Assembly (NCBI RefSeq): GCF_003412455.1
Contig: NZ_QTJU01000001.1
Coordinates: forward strand, 930,001-994,000
DNA: 64,000 bases
Origin: Deminuibacter soli
Lineage (GTDB): Bacteria; Bacteroidota; Bacteroidia; Chitinophagales; Chitinophagaceae
Direction: 5' to 3'
Part shown: in pieces, positions 7,981 through 16,598 of the stretch
Position numbering within the stretch: position 1 is the stretch's first letter
How the letters are laid out: every line of letters begins with the position of its first letter
Notes under the pieces: model-generated
Database searches by the model: none
The model's input: only the letters and a program-made list of their open reading frames with translations
Told to the model about the DNA's origin: nothing
Translations under genes and position numbers: made by a program

Positions 7981-8622
7981 GTGCTAAAAATGCAATACGA
8001 CTTTATGAAGAATTATTCAGATAATTCCATAGCCTTCTTTGATTTTGACGGCACACTGACATCAAAAGACACCCTGATTGAACTTTTGAAGTTTGCCAGG
8101 GGAAAAACGAGGTTTTATGCAGGACTGGTGGTGTTATCGCCCATGCTGGCTGCATTTAAGGCACGGTTGATCTCCAATCAGCGAGCAAAGGAAATTATGT
8201 TATCGTTTTACCTGAAGGGCATGCCTGCCGAAGAATTTGAAAGCATCTGCAAAGATTTTGCAGCCACGCACCTGCCTTCCCTGTTCAGGAAACCTGCGCT
8301 CACCGAGTTAAGGCGTCACCTGCAGAACGACACCCAGGTAGTGATTGTTTCAGCTTCGCCTGAAAACTGGATTTTACCCTGGTGCCAGCAGTTTAACATC
8401 AAATGCATTGCTACCAAGCTAAAAGTGCGTGATGGCAAAATTACCGGCAAAATATCGGGCCGCAATTGCCAGGGAAATGAAAAAGTAAAGCACATTTTAA
8501 AGAAGTATAATCTTTCACACTATACCAAGATTTACGCCTATGGCGATACACCTGATGATTTACCCATGTTGTCCCTTGCAACCGAAAGTTTTTATAAACC
8601 ATTCAAGGAGCAGCTGATTTAG
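7981..8622 (+). CDS. HAD-IB family phosphatase
   Basis: This is a haloacid-dehalogenase phosphohydrolase of subfamily IB (SerB/PSPase-like). Motif I is D21-F-D23-G-T-L-T, with D21 as nucleophile and D23 as acid/base. Motif II is VSASPENW near residues 121-128. A lysine precedes motif IV, which is GDTPDDLPML near 189-198. An all-helical C1 cap lies between motifs I and II. The reading starts at GTG 7981; ATG at 7990 (residue 4) or 8005 are equally plausible, since 213 or about 205 residues both suit the family. Position after a UbiA-type gene suggests it dephosphorylates polyprenyl-phosphoryl-5-phosphopentose, a step known to be needed in that pathway. It could instead act on a small soluble metabolite. 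Confidence 0.85.
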   Translation: MLKMQYDFMKNYSDNSIAFFDFDGTLTSKDTLIELLKFARGKTRFYAGLVVLSPMLAAFKARLISNQRAKEIMLSFYLKGMPAEEFESICKDFAATHLPSLFRKPALTELRRHLQNDTQVVIVSASPENWILPWCQQFNIKCIATKLKVRDGKITGKISGRNCQGNEKVKHILKKYNLSHYTKIYAYGDTPDDLPMLSLATESFYKPFKEQLI

Positions 8623-8747
8623 TTTTTTACGCCCGTTTGTTTTTCCGTACCATTTTATTACCCGTTTTTTTCCGTACCAATTATTCAAAAACAGTTGCGT
8701 TCCTTCTCATGAAAAATACACCTCATTACAGCCCTGCTGTAAAAAAG

Positions 8748-8775
8748 AAAAAGTGGAGTTTTACCTCCACTTTTT
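8748..8775. terminator. Bidirectional terminator between convergent genes
   Basis: AAAAAGTGGAG (8748-8758) pairs with CTCCACTTTTT (8765-8775) around a 6-nt loop. A-tracts on the left and T-tracts on the right give a U-tract on both strands. It lies between the HAD gene (+) and the giant secreted esterase (-), so it probably ends both transcripts. Confidence 0.88.
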
Positions 8776-8805
8776 TCTTTTTATTATTTGTCAACAGTGT
8801 CTATA

Positions 8806-11800
8806 CTAGTCTTTCATCCTGATGAAAGGCAGTGATTTTCTTACACCGCTATCAGACAGGAGTACTACGTAGTAAGAACCTGGCAACAGCTGTGAAATAT
8901 CGAGCTGCTGCAGTGGCTGGCTGGCATCTGTTGATTTTACAGACAGGATGCGGCCATTGCCATCCATCAGCATGATGCTCAGCTTACCGGTTCCGCCCTT
9001 GGTCATTGCCACGTTAATGGTTGATCCGGTTGCAGGATTCGGGTACAGGTAAGCACCTGCAGTTACATCAATTGCTGCATCTGCTGAAGCCTGCTGAACA
9101 ATAGCCTTACTTACCCTGATGGTTACTTTTGCGCTGTTGGTAGCACCGTTGTTATCGGTTACCACTACACTGAACACATAGTTACCGGCTGTTGTAAGTT
9201 TTGTAGCCTGTGTTACAGAACCCGCAGCATTGGCAATGGTTGTTTGCGCAGGACCGCTTTCCTGTTTCCACTGATATTTGGTAATAGTGCCATCAACATC
9301 GTACGATTTGCTGGCATCGAGTGTTACCGCAGATTGTGGTGCAACAATCGCTGTATCTGCCTTATTAATCACTGCCAGCGGCAGCAGGTTAATCGCTTTC
9401 TGAACAGTTACTTTTACCACAGCCCATGAAGAAGCGCCCAGGTTATCCTGTATGTTCAGCTGGAAGATGTATTCACCTTCCACCAGGCCGGTTACCGTTG
9501 TTTTACTGCCGGTAACGCTGGCAATGTTATAGCTTGAAGGACCCGTAATTTTGCTCCAGTAGTATTTGGCCACTGTGCCGTCGGGATCGTATGAACCTGT
9601 ACCGTCGAGCGTTACGCTGGTAGTTGGCAGGTTAATGGTTTGATCTTTACCGGCATTTGCAACAGGCGTTTTATTGGCGCCTGCAACAATCACTTTCATG
9701 GTGTCTTTATCGCTCTTATTGTTATTATCAGTAACAGTAAGCTCTACCACATAAGTACCTTCTGTAAGGTTGGTGAGCAGGAGTTTGTACCCCTTGCTGT
9801 CATCCCATGTACCTGTAGCCGGTCCGCTTACCTTACGCCATTTGTAGCTGGTAATAGTGCCGTATGCGTCGGTTGATGTGTTACCATAAACCGTAGTTGC
9901 ATTCAGTGGCAGCTGCAGATTGATATCATCACCTGCACGTGCAACAGGACCGCCGGTGCCGGCAGGAGGTGTTGTAACTGGCGGTGTAGTTTCAGGAGGC
10001 GTTGTTGTTGGTGGCGTAGTTACCGGTGGTTTGCCGGCATTGGCACTTTTCACCGTAATGTACATGGTATCTGAAGCCAGTACACCAATACCATCTTTCA
10101 CTTTCAGTTCAATACCATAGGTACCTTCAACCAGGCCGGAGATGGTGGTTTGGGCAGCCAGTGAATTACCAAACTTATAAGATGAAGGACCGATTACTTT
10201 GGTCCAGATGTACTGGGAAATAGTACCACCTGTTTCGTATGATTTGCTGCCATCGAGTGATACGCTGTTGGCAGGCAGGGTAATGGTTACGTCGGCACCT
10301 GCATTAGGCATTGGTTTGCCTGGTTTGCCAGGGGCAGCGGCATTAACCGTAACCCAAACAGTATCTTTTGCAGTAACACCCTTATCGTCTGTAACGGTAA
10401 GCGCAACGCCGTATTTACCTGCTACCAGGTTAGAGAACGTTGTTTTTGATGCAGTAGTGGTGCCCAGCGCAAACTGGGTGGGGCCGCTTACTTTGCTCCA
10501 GCTGTACGATTTGATGGTACCGCCTGTTTCGCTTGATTTGCTGCCGTCGAGTGTAACACTGTTGGTGGGCAGGGTGATAGTAACATCTGCACCTGCATTA
10601 GCAACCGGTTTACCATTGGCTGCAGGGTTAACAGTAACCCAAACAGTGTCTTTGCCGGTTAAGCCCTTGTCATCAGTCACCGTCAGTGCAATACCATATT
10701 TACCTGCAACCAGGTTAGTGAAGGTGCTTTTTGAAGCAGCCGGTGTACCCAGGGTAAACTGTGCAGGGCCGCTTACTTTAGCCCATGCATAGGTTTTGAT
10801 AACACCATCTGCATCCGCAGAACCTGTACCGTCGAGCGTTACGCTGTTGGCAGGCAGGGTAATGGTTACATCGTTACCTGCTTTGGCAATTGGCGCTGCA
10901 TTCACAGGAGGTTTACCAGCACAATTGGTTGTCCAGTCAATACCTGCAGCAATGTTTACAGAGCCGGTATTGTTACAAATGATATTGCCTTTGCGGTAAG
11001 TATCAAATGTTTTATAGAAGCGGATGCCTTCGCCGGTGTAATTGCTGATTTTGTTGTTGGTGATCGTGAGCCATGAGCTGTCAACAGGGTCGGTGTTGCG
11101 GGTATCAACCATGATACCGTCCATACCATATACTGTTTTGCCGCCCAGCTGGCCGCTGCCACTGATGGTATTGTTGTCAATTTTAATATTGCCTGCACCC
11201 AGCACCAGGATACCCAGGGCATAAGAGTTTTTCACGGTATTGTCGTGAATATATGCCTGCGAATAACCGCCGAGGCTGATACCGTTACCCTGGTTGGTAG
11301 CGTACTCAAAGCCGGAGTTGCTTACCTGGTTATTGTAAATTTCATTGTCACCTGTTTTGGCGCAAGACAGCTGGATACCTGAACGGTTGGTGCTGTCTAC
11401 AATGTTATTGTACACTTTGATATTGCTGAGGTAAATAGGTTTGGGGTAAATGGTAACACCATTACAAACCACACCACGTTTACCGTTAGGATCGGTAGAA
11501 CCCATGTACATACCTTCCTGGCCCATGCGGCGGATACGGTTATCGTGAATGGTGATGTGATCCAGTGTCCATTTGCCGTTCTGCAGTGAATCTGCACACT
11601 CCTGTTCCTGTTTAACCCAGAAGCCGTAAGTTTTATGATAGATATCGATATTGCTTACTTCCACATTGCTTGAGCGGCCGAAGATATCGATGGCCACGCC
11701 GTCGCCTGTGGGGTGTTCAATATGGAAACCGTATTTATCTGCAGTACCGGTTCCGGTTACTTTAATATAACGGCAGTTGTTGAATGCGAAACCGCTGGTT

Positions 11801-14325
11801 AAAGTTACCGGGCCGCCTTCATTAATAATGGTAACAGGACAGCTGGCAGTACCATACACATCATTGAATGATACATAGCTCCATGGGCTGCCTTTCAGTA
11901 CCAGTGTATCACCCGGCAGGTAAGCGAAGGTTGGGCCATTTACATAAATACCCTTGTCACTTCCCTGTTTCAGGTAAATTCTTTTGCCTTTACAAGCCGT
12001 GCCGCCGCCTGCTGCAGAGCCGTCAACAACTACGGTAGCGTTGGCTGAGCTGGTAATACCATTATCACCGGTTACGGTTAACTGGTAAACATACGTACCC
12101 ACAACCAGGCTGCTCACGGTAGTGGTAGCCGCAGTTTTGTTGCCGAGGCTGCTCTGCGAAGGACCGCTCATCTGTGTCCATACATAAGACTTGATGGTAC
12201 CGGTAGAAGCAGAACCGTCTAAGGTAACCGAGGTAACAGGAAGTTTCACCGTAATGTTGGCGTTGGCTACAGCAGCTACCACCTGTGGTATAGTTACTGC
12301 GGCTTTCACCGTTACCGTTACCTTAGCTGTAGCTGTGGCGCCCTTGTTGTCCTTCACCGTTAACTGGAATACGTAGGTGCCTGCTTTTGACAAGCCGCTG
12401 ACACCTGTTTTGGATGAAGCTGCATTGCCAATGGTAGATACGGAAGGACCACTGCTTTGCAGCCAGCTGTAAGCTGCGATGCTGCCATCGGGGTCAGATG
12501 AACCTGAACCGTCGAGCGTAGTGGTCGTTTGCGGCAACGTAAGTGTAATGCCGGCGGTAGCCACTTTAGCAACTGGCGGTTTGTTGGCTGCTGCGGTTAC
12601 CACCACGTTTACAGAGGCAGTGGCAGTTGCACCGTTATTGTCTTTTACCGTTAACTGGAATACATAGGTACCCGCAGTGGTTAAACCACTTACACCTGTT
12701 TTAGCTGAAGCTGCACTGCCGATAGTAGATACTGACGGACCGCTGGTTTGTTTCCACGAGTAGGAAGTGATGCGGCCGTCTGCGTCTGACGAACCTGAAC
12801 CATCGAGCGTAGCAGTGCTGGTTGGTAAAGTAATCGCGATGTTGCCGGTTGCAACTTTGGCAACCGGTGCTTTGTTCGAAGCTGCAATCACAATCACTTT
12901 TGTTTGTGCAGAAGCAGTAGCACCCTTGTTGTCTTTTACAGTGAGCTGGAATACATAGGTACCTGTAACCAGGCTTGATACAGTAGTTTTTGCAGCGGCA
13001 GGTGAAGCAATGATGGCATTACCCGGACCGCTTACCTGCGACCATGTGTAAGCAGCAATGCTGCCGTCGGGGTCAGATGAACCGGAGCCGTCGAGCGTGG
13101 TGCTGCTCACAGGTAAGGTAATATTAATAAGGCTGCTGGAGATCTTTGCAACAGGCGCCTGGTTAGGGGCTGCAGTAACAGTTACCGTTACATTGGCAGT
13201 TGCGGTAGCGCCTTTATTGTCGGTTACTTTTAACTGAAATACATACGTGCCTGCTGCCAAACCGGTAACATTGGTTTTGGAAGCAGTAGCAGTGCTGAAC
13301 TTCGCGGTGTTGGGCCCGCTTACCTGTGACCATGCATAAGAGGCGATAGAGCCGTCGGGGTCAGATGAACCTGAACCATCCAGGCTGGCCGTGCTGGTGG
13401 GCAGCTGAACAGCAATAGAGGAAGCTGCAACTTTTGCAACAGGTGCCTGGTTGCTCACCGGCGGTGGCGGCGCAGAAGCTCCGCGGGTAAATTGCAGAAA
13501 CCATTCATATACGTTTAAGCCATTGGGACGCCAGTTGGGATCATAACCACTCTGCCAGCTCCAGTGACCTACGTTGGGAAGACCGGTGATGGCAGCCTTA
13601 ATGCCGGGGTTGTAGCTGTTGATGTCATTTACATAACTCTGTGCTGCAGGCCAGAACGAATCGGCTGTACCGCAAATGCTCCATACAGGCAAATTGGTGG
13701 TCGCTGCATTTTTAAGACCGGCGATCCTGTTGGGTTCAATCGCAGCATCAGCCATGGGCGACATGGCTGCAATTTTTGCTGTGAAGTTCACATCATCGGT
13801 GATACAGGTTAAAGTACCATAGCCACCTGCAGAGTAACCCGTAATATAGATACGTGACGGGTCAATGCGGTACATCTTCTGGATAATGGGCAACATGTAA
13901 GCTACGTGCTGTTCCTGGAACGACCAGCTGGGCGCCTGCGGGGAGAACACGATAAACTTGTAGGTTTTACCATCCTTCGGGTTAACCGCCTGCGGTTTAA
14001 GACCCTGGGCAATTTTCTGCGGCAAACCATCGGTAATCATCTGGTTGATGTCGGTGCCTGCCTGCCCTGTACCATGAAGGGTGATGATGAGCGGATAAGA
14101 AGCGGAAGTACTGTTGTAATCGTCTGGCAGGTAAACCAGCGCTTTACAATTCTGAACTGAGGAATAATTGAGTTGTATAACCTGCTGGTTACCAATTTCG
14201 GTCTGTGCAAAAGCAGTATTGTAAACGTTTGCGCTAACAAGCAAAACAAACAATGCTGCAATTTTTCGGAATACATTTCCTCTTCGCTTTAGATAATTGG
14301 TGGCGCATTTTTGATGGCCGCGCAT
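8806..14325 (-). CDS. Giant secreted esterase with PKD repeats, beta-helix and T9SS sorting domain
   Basis: This is a predicted cell-surface protein of 1839 residues counted from ATG 14325; in-frame ATGs at 14364 and 14472 are further upstream. A signal peptide ends at about residue 41 (TAFAQ). Residues 50-285 form an alpha/beta-hydrolase of the PHB-depolymerase/feruloyl-esterase kind with S165 (GYSAGG), D222 (GTADSF) and H254 (VGHWSW). Then come five PKD/Ig-like domains (about 296-770), a right-handed parallel beta-helix like those of polysaccharide lyases (775-1135), three more PKD domains, a Pro-Thr-rich linker (1433-1455), and three more PKD domains. The C-terminal T9SS type A domain starts at YPNPATGS near 1757. 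T9SS substrates are exported through the outer membrane and often anchored to surface polysaccharide. The gene sits beside the exopolysaccharide operon and a bidirectional terminator. Ester cleavage on a polysaccharide is inferred. Confidence 0.9.
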   Translation of the reverse strand: MRGHQKCATNYLKRRGNVFRKIAALFVLLVSANVYNTAFAQTEIGNQQVIQLNYSSVQNCKALVYLPDDYNSTSASYPLIITLHGTGQAGTDINQMITDGLPQKIAQGLKPQAVNPKDGKTYKFIVFSPQAPSWSFQEQHVAYMLPIIQKMYRIDPSRIYITGYSAGGYGTLTCITDDVNFTAKIAAMSPMADAAIEPNRIAGLKNAATTNLPVWSICGTADSFWPAAQSYVNDINSYNPGIKAAITGLPNVGHWSWQSGYDPNWRPNGLNVYEWFLQFTRGASAPPPPVSNQAPVAKVAASSIAVQLPTSTASLDGSGSSDPDGSIASYAWSQVSGPNTAKFSTATASKTNVTGLAAGTYVFQLKVTDNKGATATANVTVTVTAAPNQAPVAKISSSLINITLPVSSTTLDGSGSSDPDGSIAAYTWSQVSGPGNAIIASPAAAKTTVSSLVTGTYVFQLTVKDNKGATASAQTKVIVIAASNKAPVAKVATGNIAITLPTSTATLDGSGSSDADGRITSYSWKQTSGPSVSTIGSAASAKTGVSGLTTAGTYVFQLTVKDNNGATATASVNVVVTAAANKPPVAKVATAGITLTLPQTTTTLDGSGSSDPDGSIAAYSWLQSSGPSVSTIGNAASSKTGVSGLSKAGTYVFQLTVKDNKGATATAKVTVTVKAAVTIPQVVAAVANANITVKLPVTSVTLDGSASTGTIKSYVWTQMSGPSQSSLGNKTAATTTVSSLVVGTYVYQLTVTGDNGITSSANATVVVDGSAAGGGTACKGKRIYLKQGSDKGIYVNGPTFAYLPGDTLVLKGSPWSYVSFNDVYGTASCPVTIINEGGPVTLTSGFAFNNCRYIKVTGTGTADKYGFHIEHPTGDGVAIDIFGRSSNVEVSNIDIYHKTYGFWVKQEQECADSLQNGKWTLDHITIHDNRIRRMGQEGMYMGSTDPNGKRGVVCNGVTIYPKPIYLSNIKVYNNIVDSTNRSGIQLSCAKTGDNEIYNNQVSNSGFEYATNQGNGISLGGYSQAYIHDNTVKNSYALGILVLGAGNIKIDNNTISGSGQLGGKTVYGMDGIMVDTRNTDPVDSSWLTITNNKISNYTGEGIRFYKTFDTYRKGNIICNNTGSVNIAAGIDWTTNCAGKPPVNAAPIAKAGNDVTITLPANSVTLDGTGSADADGVIKTYAWAKVSGPAQFTLGTPAASKSTFTNLVAGKYGIALTVTDDKGLTGKDTVWVTVNPAANGKPVANAGADVTITLPTNSVTLDGSKSSETGGTIKSYSWSKVSGPTQFALGTTTASKTTFSNLVAGKYGVALTVTDDKGVTAKDTVWVTVNAAAPGKPGKPMPNAGADVTITLPANSVSLDGSKSYETGGTISQYIWTKVIGPSSYKFGNSLAAQTTISGLVEGTYGIELKVKDGIGVLASDTMYITVKSANAGKPPVTTPPTTTPPETTPPVTTPPAGTGGPVARAGDDINLQLPLNATTVYGNTSTDAYGTITSYKWRKVSGPATGTWDDSKGYKLLLTNLTEGTYVVELTVTDNNNKSDKDTMKVIVAGANKTPVANAGKDQTINLPTTSVTLDGTGSYDPDGTVAKYYWSKITGPSSYNIASVTGSKTTVTGLVEGEYIFQLNIQDNLGASSWAVVKVTVQKAINLLPLAVINKADTAIVAPQSAVTLDASKSYDVDGTITKYQWKQESGPAQTTIANAAGSVTQATKLTTAGNYVFSVVVTDNNGATNSAKVTIRVSKAIVQQASADAAIDVTAGAYLYPNPATGSTINVAMTKGGTGKLSIMLMDGNGRILSVKSTDASQPLQQLDISQLLPGSYYVVLLSDSGVRKSLPFIRMKD
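9100..13450 (-). repeat. Eleven PKD-coding repeats in three blocks
   Basis: Units of about 280-290 bp recur inside the giant esterase gene: five at about 12020-13450, three at about 10050-10900 and three at about 9100-9950. They are separated by the beta-helix and by the Pro-Thr linker. Units share blocks such as the codons for LDGSGSSDPDGSI and GTYVFQLTVKD, nearly unchanged at the DNA level within a block. This implies recent duplication or gene conversion. They are coding repeats, not a mobile element. Confidence 0.85.
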
Positions 14326-14782
14326 ACCAAGGCCATGTGGTGGGGGTGTAAAATTTAAACTCATGAATTTGGGGGTTTTCACTATTGAGTTAAAGAAACC
14401 GCCCAATCCGAGCAAGTTATATGCCATACACCCAAAATGAAGGCAGGCCAAATAAATATAAATCGGTTTCATATGTAGCCTTATAATTATGAAAATTCAT
14501 GATAAGTTTTATTAATAAGGCAGCCAGTTTCTCACATTCCTGTTTATACATTTAAATGGAACGTATAGCCTGAAACTTAGTTGGGATAAGGCTTACATAA
14601 ATATGTTGAACAAATGAACAGCTATCTGGAATGAATGAATAAAACAATAAACATGCAAATGATATAAATTAAATTAATATTAAGGAATGACTTGTTTTGC
14701 AATGAACAAGCGGAATGATACCTAACAAAACAGCCCGGGCACTGTTGCCCGGGCTGTATATTATATCATTGCAGGTACACCT
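14326..14782. other. Intergenic region upstream of the giant esterase
   Basis: The stretch between the two minus-strand genes holds the presumed promoter of the giant esterase and the terminator listed at 14730-14757. It is AT-rich at 14480-14700. Upstream in-frame ATGs of the esterase (14364, 14472) fall at its left end, so part may be coding. I found no clear -33/-7 pair on the minus strand. Confidence 0.45.
14730..14757 (-). terminator. Terminator at end of the exopolysaccharide operon
   Basis: ACAGCCCGGGCA (14730-14741) pairs perfectly over 12 bp with TGCCCGGGCTGT (14746-14757) around a 4-nt loop. It lies 26 bp beyond the stop of the DUF707 gene, the last gene of the minus-strand operon. 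On that strand the stem is followed by TTTTG. Confidence 0.88.
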
Positions 14783-15649
14783 CTAGTGCGCTACCAGCTT
14801 CAGTTTGCGCAGCAGCTTGTTCTTACGGCTTATAATGCGTGAACCAGGATCATAATCATTCCATGCTCTTTTTACAGAAGCCCATGCCTGTTGCAACATA
14901 TGCATGCTATGTACTATCCGGTTGCTTCTTTTGTTTACCAGCTGCAGCCTCCCGTATTCACGGTAGTTTTGTTTCCTGGCACCAAAGTCATCAGTGATCT
15001 TCTTCCAGTCAACCTGCGGGTCAACACCTATTTTCTGGTATAATTCGCCGCCGCCAACAGGCAGGGTATGTTTCATGGTAACGGTATCAAATACCACCAG
15101 CTTGTCTTCAGGATAACCGAGCAGTTTAGACCAAACCGAATCAACGCCCCAGCTGGAACGGTTTCCGGTGAATGATGGCATACAGGTTTGCAATGCCTGG
15201 GCCGAGAACAACGGAGACATGACTTCTATCTGCCCTACATAACGGCAAAAGCTGTCGCGTTTCTGTTTAAACATGGGCCAGCTGCAAAACGAATCACGTG
15301 ATAATGATGCCTGGCTGATGGAGCTGTTGAATGCACGGCTCAATGCAAACAGCTGGTTTATCTGCAGGGTATCTATCTCAATATCGTCGTCGAGAAAATA
15401 AAAGTAATCATACTGCTGCAGCCATTCAGGATGAATGCGGGTAAGCAGTTCATGTATCATGAAGTATTTAAAATCTTTCAGGTGGTAAAAAAAATCGATG
15501 CCCGCATATTTTTCCGGTGCATTGATTTGTTCATGGTAAAACATCAGGCATACGTCAAACGCTCTTTTTTCAGGATGTTTGAGCCAGCTGTCCCTGAACA
15601 GGTACGATTTATTGCCGCAGGGGGCTATGATTATGTTACGGTTTGCCAT
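14783..15649 (-). CDS. DUF707-family putative glycosyltransferase
   Basis: This 288-residue protein resembles the DUF707 family (PF05212), a group with glycosyltransferase-A-like features found in plants and some bacteria. A DxD-like acidic cluster FLDDDIEID is near residue 88, within a block typical of nucleotide-sugar binding. Downstream are RSSWGVDSVWSKLLGY, which fits the family signature, and a late histidine in TMKHTLPVGGG. There is no signal peptide or membrane helix, so it should act on the cytoplasmic face. It is the last gene of the exopolysaccharide operon, 72 bp after the GT14-like gene and just before a strong terminator. Donor and acceptor are unknown. Confidence 0.72.
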   Translation of the reverse strand: MANRNIIIAPCGNKSYLFRDSWLKHPEKRAFDVCLMFYHEQINAPEKYAGIDFFYHLKDFKYFMIHELLTRIHPEWLQQYDYFYFLDDDIEIDTLQINQLFALSRAFNSSISQASLSRDSFCSWPMFKQKRDSFCRYVGQIEVMSPLFSAQALQTCMPSFTGNRSSWGVDSVWSKLLGYPEDKLVVFDTVTMKHTLPVGGGELYQKIGVDPQVDWKKITDDFGARKQNYREYGRLQLVNKRSNRIVHSMHMLQQAWASVKRAWNDYDPGSRIISRKNKLLRKLKLVAH

Positions 15650-15721
15650 GCTATTTTATTTAAGGTTGACAAGGAATTCCGCTGCTGTTGTGTAACGTTG
15701 CTCCGCACTACCAGCGTTACA

Positions 15722-16579
15722 TCAGGCTATCTGCCTTTTACTGCCGATCAGCTCTTCCAGTACGGAAAAAATATGGTTATCTGTGTCTGTATCAAATTTG
15801 CGCGCGAAAAATTTGCCGGATGCCTTCATCTCTTCCAGGTCATTGGTGGTAAGTATTTCTGCATGACCATTACCCGGAAGCCATTTGCAAAACAGCAGGC
15901 ATTCGCGCAGCCGCTCCCTGAATGCTGAATTGTATAATATGGAAGCGAAAATAAACTCATCGGCACCCCAGCAATATTTGAAGTACCGTGCAATATCGGG
16001 CCGCAGTTCCAGCACATCAATAATAAATGCAGCTGCTTCAGAAGTAACGGTAAACCAGTTTGGACCACCTGCCAGCGTGTAGTTTAAAGGAAAGCGGCGC
16101 CTGGGCAGCACAGCATTCATCAGCTGCTCCAGCCGGTGCTTACCTTTCTTCATCCAATGCACATTTACCAGGTGATAGTTATATACCCTGCTCAATGCAT
16201 CGGGCCATTCTTCTTTCAGCGGGCGCGCTGTAATAAACTCCTGCCCGTTGTTTTCTTCCAAAAACCGGAAAAATTCACCGGCAGGTTTCAGCGGAAAGTC
16301 CTGCCCGGACATAACATTGATATAATTATACTGTTTAGGCAATATCTCGGCAAAGCCGTTCAGGATAGCCTGGATGGTACCATAAGCCGCCCAGTAGATA
16401 GGCGTTCTTTTTTGTACCATAAACACATTGGGCTTAGCAAACAGGTATTGAAAGGGAGTGATATCAGCCTTCCTGTCAACATGTATAAAAAAATCAGCCC
16501 CAGGATAATCAAGTGCCTGAATCAGCCTTTCCAGTTGCCGGGGCTGCTTGTGGGTTAATATAAGATGAGCGACTTTCAT
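15722..16579 (-). CDS. Core-2/I-branching-type beta-1,6-N-acetylglucosaminyltransferase (GT14)
   Basis: This is a GT14-like enzyme of 285 residues starting with MKVAHLILTHKQP, the usual bacterial family N-terminus. Key blocks are FFIHVDRK near 30-37, YNYINVMSGQDFPL near 90-103, and PNWFTVTSEAA near 175-185. Eukaryotic homologues make beta-1,6-GlcNAc branches and do not need a DxD metal motif; bacterial members are found in capsule and O-antigen loci. I chose ATG 16579 because the longer reading from 16618 would overlap the end of the flippase gene and adds a non-conserved leader. A branching role in the exopolysaccharide is inference. Confidence 0.85.
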   Translation of the reverse strand: MKVAHLILTHKQPRQLERLIQALDYPGADFFIHVDRKADITPFQYLFAKPNVFMVQKRTPIYWAAYGTIQAILNGFAEILPKQYNYINVMSGQDFPLKPAGEFFRFLEENNGQEFITARPLKEEWPDALSRVYNYHLVNVHWMKKGKHRLEQLMNAVLPRRRFPLNYTLAGGPNWFTVTSEAAAFIIDVLELRPDIARYFKYCWGADEFIFASILYNSAFRERLRECLLFCKWLPGNGHAEILTTNDLEEMKASGKFFARKFDTDTDNHIFSVLEELIGSKRQIA

Positions 16580-16598
16580 TTTGGTTTTTACATTACGG

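Noticed and set aside
10199-10792. 197-codon plus-strand frame rich in valine, leucine and serine
   Set aside because: It is antisense to the PKD repeats, and its own apparent repetition mirrors those repeats.
9100-13450. Regular repeats considered as a CRISPR array
   Set aside because: The unit is about 285 bp, in frame, and encodes PKD domains. No short repeats with unique spacers occur.
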